Assembly: GCA_022786605.1 (NCBI GenBank)
Contig: JALFWW010000024.1
Coordinates: forward strand, 1-64,000
Length of the DNA stretch: 64,000 nt
Source: Clostridia bacterium
Lineage (GTDB): Bacteria > Bacillota > Clostridia > Lachnospirales > Anaerotignaceae
Reading direction: 5' to 3'
Position 1 is the first letter of the stretch; every line of letters begins with the position of its first letter. The translations under genes and the position numbers were made by a program. This document shows, one piece after another, positions 1 to 6,852 of the stretch. Below the pieces are notes generated by a model that was not told the origin of the DNA, made no database searches, and saw only the letters and a program-made list of their open reading frames with translations.

Positions 1-177
1 GGCATCTTCATAAGAAAACAAAGAAAGCCAAAATCCTTATCATAACAAAGGATTTTGGCTTTCTTATTTTATTAAGATTTTATTTGTTATGTTTTCTTAT
101 GGAGACAGCCGTCGCAATTCCCCTTAAGAAATCAAGGAAAAAGAAAATCAATGTTTTCTTAAGGGGAAGTTGCTTTT
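1..177 (+). repeat. Interspersed structured repeat, family 1, copy A (cut by window edge)
   Basis: This is the first of eight copies of a ~175-bp repeat. The consensus layout is a left arm TCTTCATAAGAAAACA, an inner hairpin with an 18-bp stem (AAGAAAGCCAAAATCCTT and its complement), a middle arm TGTTTTCTTATGAAGA complementary to the left arm, and then a second hairpin with arms AATTCCCCTTAAGAAA and TTTCTTAAGGGGAA. Here the left arm starts at base 5, the inner hairpin spans about 20-66, the middle arm lies near 89-106 and the second hairpin spans about 117-170. It contains no coding sequence. The first bases of the element (TTAG) lie outside the window. Confidence 0.9.
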
Positions 178-258
178 GTCTACGCTGTTTTTTATAAAAA
201 TCCTTGCAAATGATTTTAACTGGCGTTATGCTCTCCCTAACAAAAAGGAGGGAACGCC

Positions 259-720
259 ATGAAATTTTGGCTGGAAATGAAAACAGCATACTGGGACGCT
301 CTGCCTGTCCAGTATTTACGCCGCACAGGAGCTTACGGCAGAGAAAACGCCGCTCTTATGGCAGAAATAAAAAACCGCATCACCGAAAAAGGGCTCTGGC
401 AGGAAGATACGACTATATGGGCAGTGCCTTGGGACAATCCCCAGACAACACCGCCCCATTTGTGCCGCTACGATGTATGCACCCAAGGGCTATGGGATTT
501 GCCCACCCAAACACTCCCCGGCGGAACATATCTCGTTTTCACCCTGCCCCACACCACAGAAGCCCTTTCTCAGGCATGGGCAGGCTGTTTTGACGCTGCG
601 GCGGCACAGGGCTATGGAATCGACTTTGGCAGACCTGTCATGGAACGCTACATCAAAAAAGAAGTGGACAGACACCGCTGTGATCTTTGTCTGCCCATTA
701 TAACGAAAAAAATATATTAA
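259..720 (+). CDS. GyrI-like (SbmC/AraC effector-binding fold) small-molecule binding protein
   Basis: This 153-residue protein resembles stand-alone GyrI-like domains. These bind small hydrophobic or cationic ligands; some protect gyrase and others act as effector-binding modules. Supporting features are the N-terminal strand leading into the VQYLRRTGAYG segment, the central W-x-V-P-W-D-N-P and CRYDVC segments, and the C-terminal DLCLPI strand that typically closes the fold. There is no DNA-binding domain, so it is not a transcription factor by itself. The start is fixed by AAGGAGGG seven bases upstream of ATG. It stands alone between family 1 repeat copies and is followed by a hairpin at 720-793. 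The family call is by motif recognition; the ligand is unknown. Confidence 0.6.
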   Translation: MKFWLEMKTAYWDALPVQYLRRTGAYGRENAALMAEIKNRITEKGLWQEDTTIWAVPWDNPQTTPPHLCRYDVCTQGLWDLPTQTLPGGTYLVFTLPHTTEALSQAWAGCFDAAAAQGYGIDFGRPVMERYIKKEVDRHRCDLCLPIITKKIY

Positions 721-793
721 GAAAACATTCTCATAAAAATAGGATAGCTGGAATCCTTTGTATGGCAAGGAATCCAGCTATCTTTGTTTTCTT
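720..793 (+). terminator. Hairpin resembling a reduced family 1 repeat, probable terminator
   Basis: A 16-bp stem (GATAGCTGGAATCCTT with its complement, about 752-791) is bracketed by AAGAAAACA on the left and TGTTTTCTT on the right. This is the same nested outer-arm and inner-hairpin design as the first half of the family 1 repeat, but with a different inner stem sequence. It lies directly after the GyrI-like stop codon and can serve as its terminator. It may be a minimal or decayed copy of the repeat. Confidence 0.6.
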
Positions 794-822
794 CCAAAGG
801 AGTCCCTAAAACTCCATGTTTT

Positions 823-1008
823 CTATTTCCTTCCAAAAGGCGCCCAAAGAAACGCCGCCGTCAACAAGATATACACCAGATAAATGCCATAGGTAATGCT
901 GTTGCTCCAAGGAAAACTGCCTGTTGGATGTCCCAGTGCATACACCACAAAACACACTGCCAGCACCAAGAGCAAAAGCCCCCATTTCCGACTTGTTCTT
1001 TTCGTCAT
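823..1008 (-). CDS. Small two-span membrane protein
   Basis: A 61-residue protein with a positively charged start (MTKRTSRKWG), a first hydrophobic segment at about residues 9-26 and a second at about 40-56. It has no recognisable family. The start is supported by AGGAGGAG upstream on the minus strand. It follows the exported protein ending at 1020 by 11 bases, so the three minus-strand genes 2107-1574, 1559-1020 and 1008-823 look like one operon. The function is unknown; a membrane partner of the two paralogous exported proteins is possible but is only inference from position. Confidence 0.6.
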   Translation of the reverse strand: MTKRTSRKWGLLLLVLAVCFVVYALGHPTGSFPWSNSITYGIYLVYILLTAAFLWAPFGRK

Positions 1009-1019
1009 AAAAACTCCTC

Positions 1020-1559
1020 CTATGCTTCACTTCGCAGCTGCCTCCAAGAAAACCACTGGGGGATGCCATCGACCTTATCATAATTTCCATTCACATTTTT
1101 ATAAATGGCAACGCAGTCCCAATTCCGTCCGGGATGTTTTTCATAAACAGAAATTTCTTTTGACAGCAGCCCCTCGTCAAAGGTATATGCTGTCTTTCTG
1201 TGGTCCGCGTCCCGAAAACGCACATAGACCCCATCAGAAACAGAAAATTCCTCCAAGTGCATCCCTTCTGTCAAATATTCCGCCAAAAGGACTGCCCCTT
1301 CTTCTTTGGTGAATATGGTTTCTTCCTCTGCCGCCAAAGCCGCCTGTACTTCAGAAAGTGCCATCACATCCGCATAGAAAGCCCGTTCCGCCTGAGAAAA
1401 AGCGATTTCTGGAAATTCCTCTTTGATTTCTGCTGCCGTCATGTCAGAGGGCTGAAACTGCACTACGCTGTAACGGCTGCTCATGCGAAAATCATAAGCA
1501 AGACCACCTACCAAAACAAAAGACAATATCACCATCAAGCAAATGCCAATCTTCTTCAT
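1020..1559 (-). CDS. Uncharacterised exported protein, paralogue of the next gene upstream
   Basis: A 179-residue protein starting MKKIGICLMVILS with one N-terminal membrane segment (about 4-21) and an acidic extracytoplasmic domain. It shares length and pattern with the product of 1574-2107: M-T-x-E-E-I-x-x-E-x-PEIA, a V-M-x-L-x-E-V-Q segment, the D-V-Y-x-x strand, Y-T-F-D, and a C-terminal WFSW. I chose this start because an AAAGGAGG sits upstream, and the 29 residues that could be added upstream overlap the neighbour and do not look like protein. I recognise no domain. The WFSW ending and strand-rich body suggest a small globular cell-envelope domain. The paralogy is seen directly in the sequences; the function is unknown. 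Confidence 0.65.
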   Translation of the reverse strand: MKKIGICLMVILSFVLVGGLAYDFRMSSRYSVVQFQPSDMTAAEIKEEFPEIAFSQAERAFYADVMALSEVQAALAAEEETIFTKEEGAVLLAEYLTEGMHLEEFSVSDGVYVRFRDADHRKTAYTFDEGLLSKEISVYEKHPGRNWDCVAIYKNVNGNYDKVDGIPQWFSWRQLRSEA

Positions 1560-1573
1560 ACGACATCCTCCTT

Positions 1574-2107
1574 TCAGCGGAACAGACCGCCTACCCAAGA
1601 AAACCATACATGTTTCCCTGTCCGCTTCACATAAGAATCTCCCCATGCTTCATAAGCGGCTGTATTGCGCCATCCATCCCAACGCTGTTCGTATACCCAG
1701 ATGATCTTCCGCATAGGCTGGGTTCCATTGCCGTCAAAGGTATAGGAAATCCGTTTTTCCTCTCCCTGTTCCATATCCAGATATACATCATTCTCCACTA
1801 CGCCAAATCCCGTTAGCAAATCGCCTTCCGCCAGAAAATCCGAAAGGAGAGCTTCCTCTTTTTCATTGGGGATATTTCCCCCGTCAGGCTGTGCCAAAAG
1901 CTCCTGCACCTCCGGCAACCCCATTACATAATCCTCTAACCTTTCATCCTGCTCCGTGACGGCAATTTCCGGCATTTCCGCCAGAATTTCTTCCTTTGTC
2001 ATGTCCTCTTTGACAAATACCGTCAGGCTTTCCGTTTTCTCCATATAAAACCAGCCTGCCGCCAGTGCGATAATGACAATGATTTCGATCCATGTCCGCT
2101 TTTTCAT
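1574..2107 (-). CDS. Uncharacterised exported protein, first of a paralogous pair
   Basis: A 177-residue protein with a short cationic N-terminus (MKKRTWIEI), one membrane span (about 8-22) and an acidic outer domain ending in HVWFSWVGGLFR. It aligns along its length with the downstream gene at 1020-1559, indicating tandem duplication followed by strong divergence. The start is set by GGGGGAA six bases upstream. Longer starts would run into a family 1 repeat copy (2125-2226), which sits directly in front of the ribosome binding site. First gene of a probable three-gene minus-strand operon. No family recognised. Confidence 0.65.
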   Translation of the reverse strand: MKKRTWIEIIVIIALAAGWFYMEKTESLTVFVKEDMTKEEILAEMPEIAVTEQDERLEDYVMGLPEVQELLAQPDGGNIPNEKEEALLSDFLAEGDLLTGFGVVENDVYLDMEQGEEKRISYTFDGNGTQPMRKIIWVYEQRWDGWRNTAAYEAWGDSYVKRTGKHVWFSWVGGLFR

Positions 2108-2124
2108 AAATTCCCCCTTTGGGT

Positions 2125-2226
2125 GCATCTTCATAAGGAAGCAAAGGAAATGAAAGCCCTTATCATTACAAAGGATTCTTGCTTTCTTAATTTTATTCAA
2201 TATGTTTTCTTAAGGGAAATTTGCTT
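2125..2226 (+). repeat. Family 1 repeat, copy B (internally deleted)
   Basis: The left end (GCATCTTCATAAG), a degenerate inner hairpin and the right end (TTAAGGGAAATTTGCTT) are present. The middle arm, the first half of the second hairpin and the spacer between them are missing. Full copies contain ATGTTTTCTTA twice, once in the middle arm and once in the right arm. Copy B contains it once, exactly at the join, as expected for a deletion between these direct repeats. It lies upstream of the minus-strand gene starting at 2107. Confidence 0.75.
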
Positions 2227-2344
2227 GATCCATGCCTTTTTTAATCCCCCCGATCTCTTATGTTCAGCATAGCACGGAGGCTGTATCTTTGACAAGCACA
2301 TTTGTCTTTTTACAGGCATAAAAAAGGATTTTGTAAGATTCTTC

Positions 2345-2398
2345 ACAGAAAACAAAAAAGCTGAAATCTTTGCAGTGATTCCAGCTTTCTGATTTCTA
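2345..2398 (-). terminator. Terminator hairpin of the HAD phosphatase gene
   Basis: On the minus strand a 12-bp stem with one mismatch (GATTCCAGCTTT at 2377-2388 facing AAAGCTGAAATC at 2357-2368) is followed by a T run. It lies just beyond the stop of the 2409-3065 gene. The stem sequence resembles the inner hairpin of the family 1 repeat, and an AGAAAACA motif is adjacent, so it could be a relic of that repeat. Confidence 0.55.
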
Positions 2399-2408
2399 TG
2401 AATTTTCT

Positions 2409-3065
2409 TTACCGAAACAGTTCCACCAGCTGGGCAGGTGTTTCCACCACGGCGTCAGCGCCGCAAGCGGCAAATTCTTCCCTGCTGCCATAGCCATAAA
2501 GCACGCCAATGGCTTCTACGCCTAAAGCATGTGCCCCTTCGATGTCATATTTCCGGTCGCCTACCATGGCAACGTCGCTCTTTTCCGCCTTCATTTTTTC
2601 CAGCACATAAGCCACCACTTTTGTTTTATTATCCCGCTGGGATGCGGGGTCGTCGCCGCCGATGACCTCGAAATAATCCGCCAGACCGAAATGTGTCAGG
2701 ATGCGGACTGCGGTGCTTTCGTGTTTAGATGTAGCAACGGCAAGGCGTTTGCCCATTTTCTTCAATTCTTCCAGCATATCTTTCACGCCGTCATAAACTG
2801 CGTTTTCAAAAAGCCCCACAGAGAAATACCGCTCACGGAACACGGCTACAGCGTTGTCGATTTCTTCTTCTGTTTTCATGCCGAAAGCCTCACGGAAGCT
2901 GTCCCTGAGGGGCGGTCCTACAATAAAGCCCAGTTTTTCCGCCTCCCAAACTTCTCTGCCTGTTTTTTCCTGCATATGCTGTACGGAGCGGATGATGCCC
3001 TCCGCGGAATCTGTCAATGTGCCGTCCAGATCGAACAGGACGATGTTCTGCTGCCACTTTTTCAT
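2409..3065 (-). CDS. HAD-superfamily phosphatase, phosphoglycolate phosphatase-like
   Basis: A 218-residue cytoplasmic HAD hydrolase. Motif I is FDLDGTLTDS near the N-terminus with both catalytic aspartates. Motif II is the T-S-K segment (AVATSKHES), and motif IV is MVGDRKYDIEGAHALG. A helical cap follows motif I, as in the Gph/PgmB/YqaB subgroup. Such enzymes remove phosphate from small phosphorylated metabolites; the exact substrate cannot be read from sequence. I use the ATG at 3065 with AAAGGA upstream rather than the TTG three codons earlier. It is monocistronic, with a terminator at 2345-2398 and a divergent sigma-factor gene on the other side. Confidence 0.8.
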   Translation of the reverse strand: MKKWQQNIVLFDLDGTLTDSAEGIIRSVQHMQEKTGREVWEAEKLGFIVGPPLRDSFREAFGMKTEEEIDNAVAVFRERYFSVGLFENAVYDGVKDMLEELKKMGKRLAVATSKHESTAVRILTHFGLADYFEVIGGDDPASQRDNKTKVVAYVLEKMKAEKSDVAMVGDRKYDIEGAHALGVEAIGVLYGYGSREEFAACGADAVVETPAQLVELFR

Positions 3066-3190
3066 GGTTCCCAATCCTTTCTCTTTTGCTTTCGTACTAT
3101 TTTACACCCTGCTTTTCCCCCTGTAAAGCTTCCCTTTTCCCCTGTTTTTGGCTACACTGAAAAAAAGAAAATTTTTTTCAAAAAACTTTC

Positions 3191-3221
3191 GCAACTTTTT
3201 GCGCACCTCGTGCATCTAATA
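3191..3221 (+). promoter_or_regulatory. Candidate ECF-type promoter of the sigma/anti-sigma operon
   Basis: GCAACTTTTT (3191-3200) with the AAC core typical of ECF -35 elements is followed, 17 bases after GCAAC, by CATCTAATA (3213-3221), close to a CGTC-type -10. ECF sigma factors commonly drive their own operon, and this site lies about 40 bases upstream of the sigma gene. Autoregulation is inference. Confidence 0.45.
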
Positions 3222-3261
3222 ATCAGAAACACAAAATACTTCATCTTTTGGAGGAGAGAAC

Positions 3262-3768
3262 ATGAAAACAAAACGGGAAAAACAAACCGAAGAACTTCTC
3301 CTCAGCCAATACAGCAGGTATTACCGACTGGCTTACAGCTACGTCCACAACGAACAGGACGCCTTGGACATCGTTCAGGAAAGCGCTTACAAAGCCATGC
3401 GGGACTGCCGCAGCGTCCAGAACGACGCTTATCTCGGCACCTGGCTGTATCGCATCGTCATCAACACCGCTTTGGAATTTCTGCGGAAAAACAAACGGGA
3501 AGATACGGTAGAGGAGGTGACAGAACCGCTGACAGCCACCGGGGATTACACCAGTGAGCTTTCCCAGCTCCACAGCAAATGGGAACTGGAGGAAATGCTG
3601 GCACACCTCAACGACAAGGAGAAAAGCATCATCATACTACGTTTTTTTGAGGACTGTAAACTGGAGGATATCGCCCAGATCACAGGCGAAAACCTGAACA
3701 CTGTCAAGGCACGGCTATATCGTGCCCTAAAAAAACTCAGGCCCGAAGCGGAACAGAACAGAATTTAG
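3262..3768 (+). CDS. ECF RNA polymerase sigma factor, SigV-like
   Basis: A 168-residue sigma-70 family factor with only regions 2 and 4. Region 2 is seen in AYSYVHNEQDALDIVQESAYKAM and LGTWLYRIVINTALEFLRK (about residues 20-80). Region 4 helix-turn-helix is seen in LEDIAQITGENLNTVKARLYRALKKL (about 130-160). Its partner RsiV-like anti-sigma gene starts 19 bases downstream, matching the sigV-rsiV arrangement of Bacillus and Clostridioides, where lysozyme triggers the system. GGAGGAG precedes the ATG. Assignment as a SigV equivalent rests on the neighbour's DUF3298-type domain, so the inducer here is inference. Confidence 0.85.
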   Translation: MKTKREKQTEELLLSQYSRYYRLAYSYVHNEQDALDIVQESAYKAMRDCRSVQNDAYLGTWLYRIVINTALEFLRKNKREDTVEEVTEPLTATGDYTSELSQLHSKWELEEMLAHLNDKEKSIIILRFFEDCKLEDIAQITGENLNTVKARLYRALKKLRPEAEQNRI

Positions 3769-3787
3769 GAAAGGAGCGTCGGGGGTT

Positions 3788-4645
3788 ATGAAAAAACAGG
3801 ACGATCTTAGAAGGGAGCCCATGGAAATGTGGAAAGAAGAATATGACCAGATTCCCGTACCCCAGGAAGCAAGAGAAAGAATAGAAGCAGGCATCATGAG
3901 AGCGAGATTAGAACAGAAAAGGAGCGATCGTATGAAAAACATGAAACGTACCGGCGTTACAGCCGCAGCACTTGTACTCACATTTGGTATTGCCGTAAAT
4001 GCCAGCCCCGTTGTGGCACAGGCTATGGACGGTATCCCCGTTATCGGCAGCATCGCAAGAGTTGTCACCATCCGCAATTTCAGTGAAACCACAGAAAATG
4101 GTCTGACTGCTGACATCAGTGTACCTCAGATCGACGGCAAAGTGGCAGCCAACGCGGATATGGACGCTTACGCAAAAGAACTGATCTCCCGCTATGAAGC
4201 GGAAGTCGTAGCACAGCTGGGTCAGGAAGAAGGCCGCTACGCACTGGAATCCAGTTATGAAGTGGTTTCCGACAATGACAAATATGTGAGCATCCGCATC
4301 AACACTGTGGAAACCATGGCAAGCGGCGCTCAGTTTGTAAAAATCTTTACTGTAGACAAAGTCACAGGCGAAACCGTATCTCTGGCAGACTACCTGAACA
4401 GCCCCGAAAAACTGGAAGCTGTGAGCCAGAACATCAAAGACCAGATGGCAGCGCAGATGGCAGAAGATGAAGGCAAAGTTTACTTCGCAGAAGATCAGCC
4501 CGGCGGCTTCACAGGTCTGACAGGAGAAGAAAACTTCTATCTGAACGAAGCTGGTGAACTGGTCATCGTATTTGGCGAATATGAAGTGGCACCCGGTTAT
4601 ATGGGCGTTGTATCCTTCACCATTCCCAAAGATGTAACAAAATAA
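3788..4645 (+). CDS. RsiV-like membrane anti-sigma factor with DUF3298 domain
   Basis: A 285-residue protein with a cytoplasmic N-terminus (about 1-54, the sigma-binding part), one membrane span (about 55-72, VTAAALVLTFGIAVN) and an extracytoplasmic domain that ends in a DUF3298/RsiV-type fold (GELVIVFGEYEVAPGYMGVV near the C-terminus). In Bacillus subtilis the equivalent domain binds lysozyme, which leads to cleavage and release of the sigma factor. It directly follows the ECF sigma gene and is followed by a strong terminator at 4674-4714. A second protein with a related C-terminal domain but no sigma partner is encoded at 58405-59430. Lysozyme sensing here is inferred from family knowledge. 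Confidence 0.75.
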   Translation: MKKQDDLRREPMEMWKEEYDQIPVPQEARERIEAGIMRARLEQKRSDRMKNMKRTGVTAAALVLTFGIAVNASPVVAQAMDGIPVIGSIARVVTIRNFSETTENGLTADISVPQIDGKVAANADMDAYAKELISRYEAEVVAQLGQEEGRYALESSYEVVSDNDKYVSIRINTVETMASGAQFVKIFTVDKVTGETVSLADYLNSPEKLEAVSQNIKDQMAAQMAEDEGKVYFAEDQPGGFTGLTGEENFYLNEAGELVIVFGEYEVAPGYMGVVSFTIPKDVTK

Positions 4646-4673
4646 CAACCACTTTCGAGGATATCCTCATAAT

Positions 4674-4714
4674 AAAAGGCACGGCATTTCCTTTTTGGAA
4701 ATGTCGTGCCTTTT
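4674..4714 (+). terminator. Terminator after rsiV (first of two near-identical hairpins)
   Basis: An 18-bp stem, AAAAGGCACGGCATTTCC and GGAAATGTCGTGCCTTTT, with a five-T loop. With T/A runs on both sides it can work in both directions between rsiV and the convergent spoIIP. A nearly identical hairpin recurs at 4998-5037, on the far side of a structured element. Confidence 0.85.
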
Positions 4715-4733
4715 AGACTGTCAAAAAATGATA

Positions 4734-4996
4734 TTTTACACTTTTGCAAAAACGCGGAAGGGCTTGGGGAACAAAGGGTCAACACATTTGCTCCGCAAAT
4801 GTCAGCCATAAATGGCTGCCCGCATCTCTTTGCGGTGTGAGTTCCCCAAATTCAATCCGCAGTCGGAATTCACTTCTGACGAGGAAAACAGCACGTTTCA
4901 AGGCATTTTTATGCCGATGGAACGTACTGTTTATACATACAGTAACCTCGTCAAAATCCTGATTTTGACAAAGGGTGTCGACTTTTTCGACACCCT
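4734..4996 (+). ncRNA. Structured repeat, family 2, copy 1 (possible non-coding RNA)
   Basis: This element shares its framework with 26804-27011. Both begin TTTTACACTTTT and AACGCGGAAGGGCTTGGGG, and the GGGGAAC arm pairs with GTTCCCC. Then come AATCCGCAGTCGGAATT, a long variable hairpin whose stems differ between copies but still pair, a CGTCAAA..TTTGAC hairpin, and the terminal hairpin GGGTGTCGA-ctttt-TCGACACCC. Copy 1 carries about 60 extra bases forming three small hairpins (ACATTTGC/GCAAATGT, CAGCCAT/ATGGCTG, CCGCA/TGCGG) in the loop of the GGGGAAC stem. There is no convincing coding sequence. It could be a transcribed RNA, a 3' UTR element or a mobile DNA hairpin element. Confidence 0.65.
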
Positions 4997-4997
4997 C

Positions 4998-5037
4998 AGG
5001 CACGGCATTTCCTTTCTGGAAATGTCGTGCCTTTTTC
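4998..5037 (+). terminator. Second copy of the rsiV terminator hairpin
   Basis: AGGCACGGCATTTCC and GGAAATGTCGTGCCT with loop TTTCT and a T run. It matches the hairpin at 4674-4714 at nearly every position. The pair of copies encloses the family 2 element, so the hairpin appears to have been duplicated when the element arrived, or afterwards. It lies against the stop codon of convergent spoIIP. Confidence 0.8.
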
Positions 5038-5038
5038 T

Positions 5039-6112
5039 TTATTCCCCTCCCAGCAGCACTGCCGCCAGAATCTCCGCCAGAGGTTCCATGGCGTTATGTA
5101 CTTCTTCTTTGGTATTGGTCTGGGCACCCACCTCAATGAGGGTGGAACGGGGCAGCATATGCAGGCTGAAGCGATAGGCATTGAGGTAGATTTTCCGATT
5201 GAATTCAGGAAATCTCGCCGCTGACTGGGTCTGCATCTGCAAACTGAACGCCAGATTATCGGAAACATAGGGATTATCCAGCCCTGGTGTAGGCACTGGC
5301 TGCCCATTCTGGTTCAGACGACACAGACCATTGAAAAACATGATTTTCGCCGTAGGTTTGCCATTGACTTCTGTCACCAGATGGGTTCCCTCCGGCACCC
5401 CATCCCGATGCATGTCGATGCAGACCTGGATTGAAGGGTTTTCCTCCAGAATTTTGCGGATATCCGGCTCCATACGCTCATAAGCCCCTGTGATCTGCCC
5501 TTTGCCATTGACCCGGTCATACACCCCGTCATGGTGGAGGACTTCAATGCCGTACTTTTCTTCCAGCAATTCCTTCAGGTATTCCCCAGCGCCCCAGATG
5601 CCTTCTTCCTTGCCTTTAGACATATCGCTGTCCGCAAAGGCTTCGGAAATGTGGGTATGGAAAATGAGCACCTGTGGTCCGTCGGTTTTGGTATCAATGG
5701 TAAAATCCTTTGCCAGAGCGTCATTGACGTTGATGTCCGTAGGCAGCAGCATGGTACGGGAATCGGTGGTGTAATACTTTTTCTGGAGATAGGAAAAATC
5801 CTGCATCTGCTCCACTTCCTCCCGGGGCAGGAAAGCTGCCGCCACCTGTTCTTCTTCCTTGAATTTCAGATCATCGATGCCGAAAAGCCCCGTTTCCTCG
5901 GCAGGCTCCTCCCGCGTTTCCTCTGGCGCTCCAGCGGTGTCTGCCTCTTCCTTTTCTGTGGGTTCCGCCGCTGATACTTGTCCCGGCAATATCTCCCGCA
6001 TGGCGAAAGCCGCGCCGCCCATGGGCCAGAGCACAGGCAGCGCCAGCAAAAACACACAAACGCCCAGCAGATTCCGGCGTAGGAGCCGTTGATCCTTTTC
6101 TTTCTTCCCCAT
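5039..6112 (-). CDS. spoIIP: Stage II sporulation protein P, peptidoglycan amidase/endopeptidase
   Basis: A 357-residue membrane-anchored cell-wall hydrolase that works with SpoIID and SpoIIM to thin septal peptidoglycan during engulfment. It has an N-terminal transmembrane segment (about 14-34), a Glu-rich linker (about 55-85), and a C-terminal amidase_3-like domain: VLIFHTHISEAF (zinc-ligand His region), IDMHRDGV, and the late IEVGAQTNTKEE with the catalytic Glu. The start is set by AGGAGG eight bases before ATG at 6112; upstream codons would give an unrelated extension. It faces rsiV convergently. It is single-gene here, without gpr next to it in the window. Confidence 0.9.
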   Translation of the reverse strand: MGKKEKDQRLLRRNLLGVCVFLLALPVLWPMGGAAFAMREILPGQVSAAEPTEKEEADTAGAPEETREEPAEETGLFGIDDLKFKEEEQVAAAFLPREEVEQMQDFSYLQKKYYTTDSRTMLLPTDINVNDALAKDFTIDTKTDGPQVLIFHTHISEAFADSDMSKGKEEGIWGAGEYLKELLEEKYGIEVLHHDGVYDRVNGKGQITGAYERMEPDIRKILEENPSIQVCIDMHRDGVPEGTHLVTEVNGKPTAKIMFFNGLCRLNQNGQPVPTPGLDNPYVSDNLAFSLQMQTQSAARFPEFNRKIYLNAYRFSLHMLPRSTLIEVGAQTNTKEEVHNAMEPLAEILAAVLLGGE

Positions 6113-6286
6113 GGGCGTAACCTCCTTTCGGTCTGCAAATAGTTTATGCGGATCGAATATCACTTATGCCCATAAAATAAAGCGGCAACTCCCATTTTCC
6201 AATCATATGGGACTGCCGCTTTCAGACTTTCTACAGCCAAAAACGAAAACTCTTCTTTTGATCATAACATTTTATTTTTTCAAAAA

Positions 6287-6448
6287 TCAGCGTTCCTCCA
6301 GATTTTCTAAAGCATATTCACAACATTGAATCACCAGATTATTGACAGAAACCTCGTTTTTCTGTGCAATCATTTCTAATTTTTGCAGCAGGTCATTTGG
6401 AATACGGAATGTCTTAGTTGTCATTTCCTGCTTTTTTACAGTAAACAT
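6287..6448 (-). CDS. Small ribbon-helix-helix protein (Arc/CopG-like)
   Basis: A 53-residue protein read on the minus strand. It begins MFTVKKQEMTTKTFRIP and continues with a helix-turn-helix-like NDLLQKLEMIAQKNEVSVNNLVIQ segment. The T-K-T-F-R-I-P strand followed by two helices is the Arc/CopG/MetJ fold pattern: a dimeric DNA-binding repressor or an antitoxin. GGGGGGA precedes the ATG. It is divergent from the Imm-like, patatin and lipoprotein genes starting at 6622 and may repress that unit. No toxin gene is adjacent on its own strand. Confidence 0.75.
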   Translation of the reverse strand: MFTVKKQEMTTKTFRIPNDLLQKLEMIAQKNEVSVNNLVIQCCEYALENLEER

Positions 6449-6621
6449 GGAAATCCCCCCTGTTCTTTTCTATGATACTTCAAATTTCCAGCATAATATA
6501 CACTCTAAAATTTATTCTTATTTGCAATTTATTTTTAATTGCAAAATATATTGCAATTTGCAATCTATAGTGATATAATCCTGTAAAAACAATCAAAATT
6601 ATATAAACAAGGAGGATTTTT

Positions 6622-6828
6622 ATGAGTGATTTTTTTGGAGGTCTATTTGGCATTTTATTCGTTCTTTTGCTCATTGCCGGAGGTGCAGCAATTTATTTTG
6701 CACCTACACTGGTCGCTTACCGGGAAAAGCGTGGTAATTTCAAATCCATTTTTCTGTTAAACATTTTCACAGGCTGGACATTGATCGGTTGGGTCATTTC
6801 TCTTGTCTGGGCATTTAAGGAGCAGTAA
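6622..6828 (+). CDS. Small membrane protein of the superinfection-immunity (Imm) type
   Basis: A 68-residue protein with two hydrophobic spans (about 7-30 and 43-64) and the C-terminal GWTLIGWVISLVWAF signature of the Imm_superinfect family. Phage T4 Imm blocks DNA injection by a second phage, but many bacterial members of the family are uncharacterised. AAGGAGG precedes the ATG. It is the first gene of an AT-rich three-gene unit, 24 bases before the patatin gene. A protective role is inference; it could simply be a small envelope protein. Confidence 0.65.
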   Translation: MSDFFGGLFGILFVLLLIAGGAAIYFAPTLVAYREKRGNFKSIFLLNIFTGWTLIGWVISLVWAFKEQ

Positions 6829-6852
6829 ATCAAAAGGAGAGATGGCAAAAAC

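Noticed and set aside
4779-5003. 74-codon minus-strand frame across family 2 copy 1
   Set aside because: A comparable open stretch exists in copy 2, but the two products differ mainly where the RNA stems covary, there is no ribosome binding site, and the terminal hairpin would encode the start. Structure explains the conservation better than coding.
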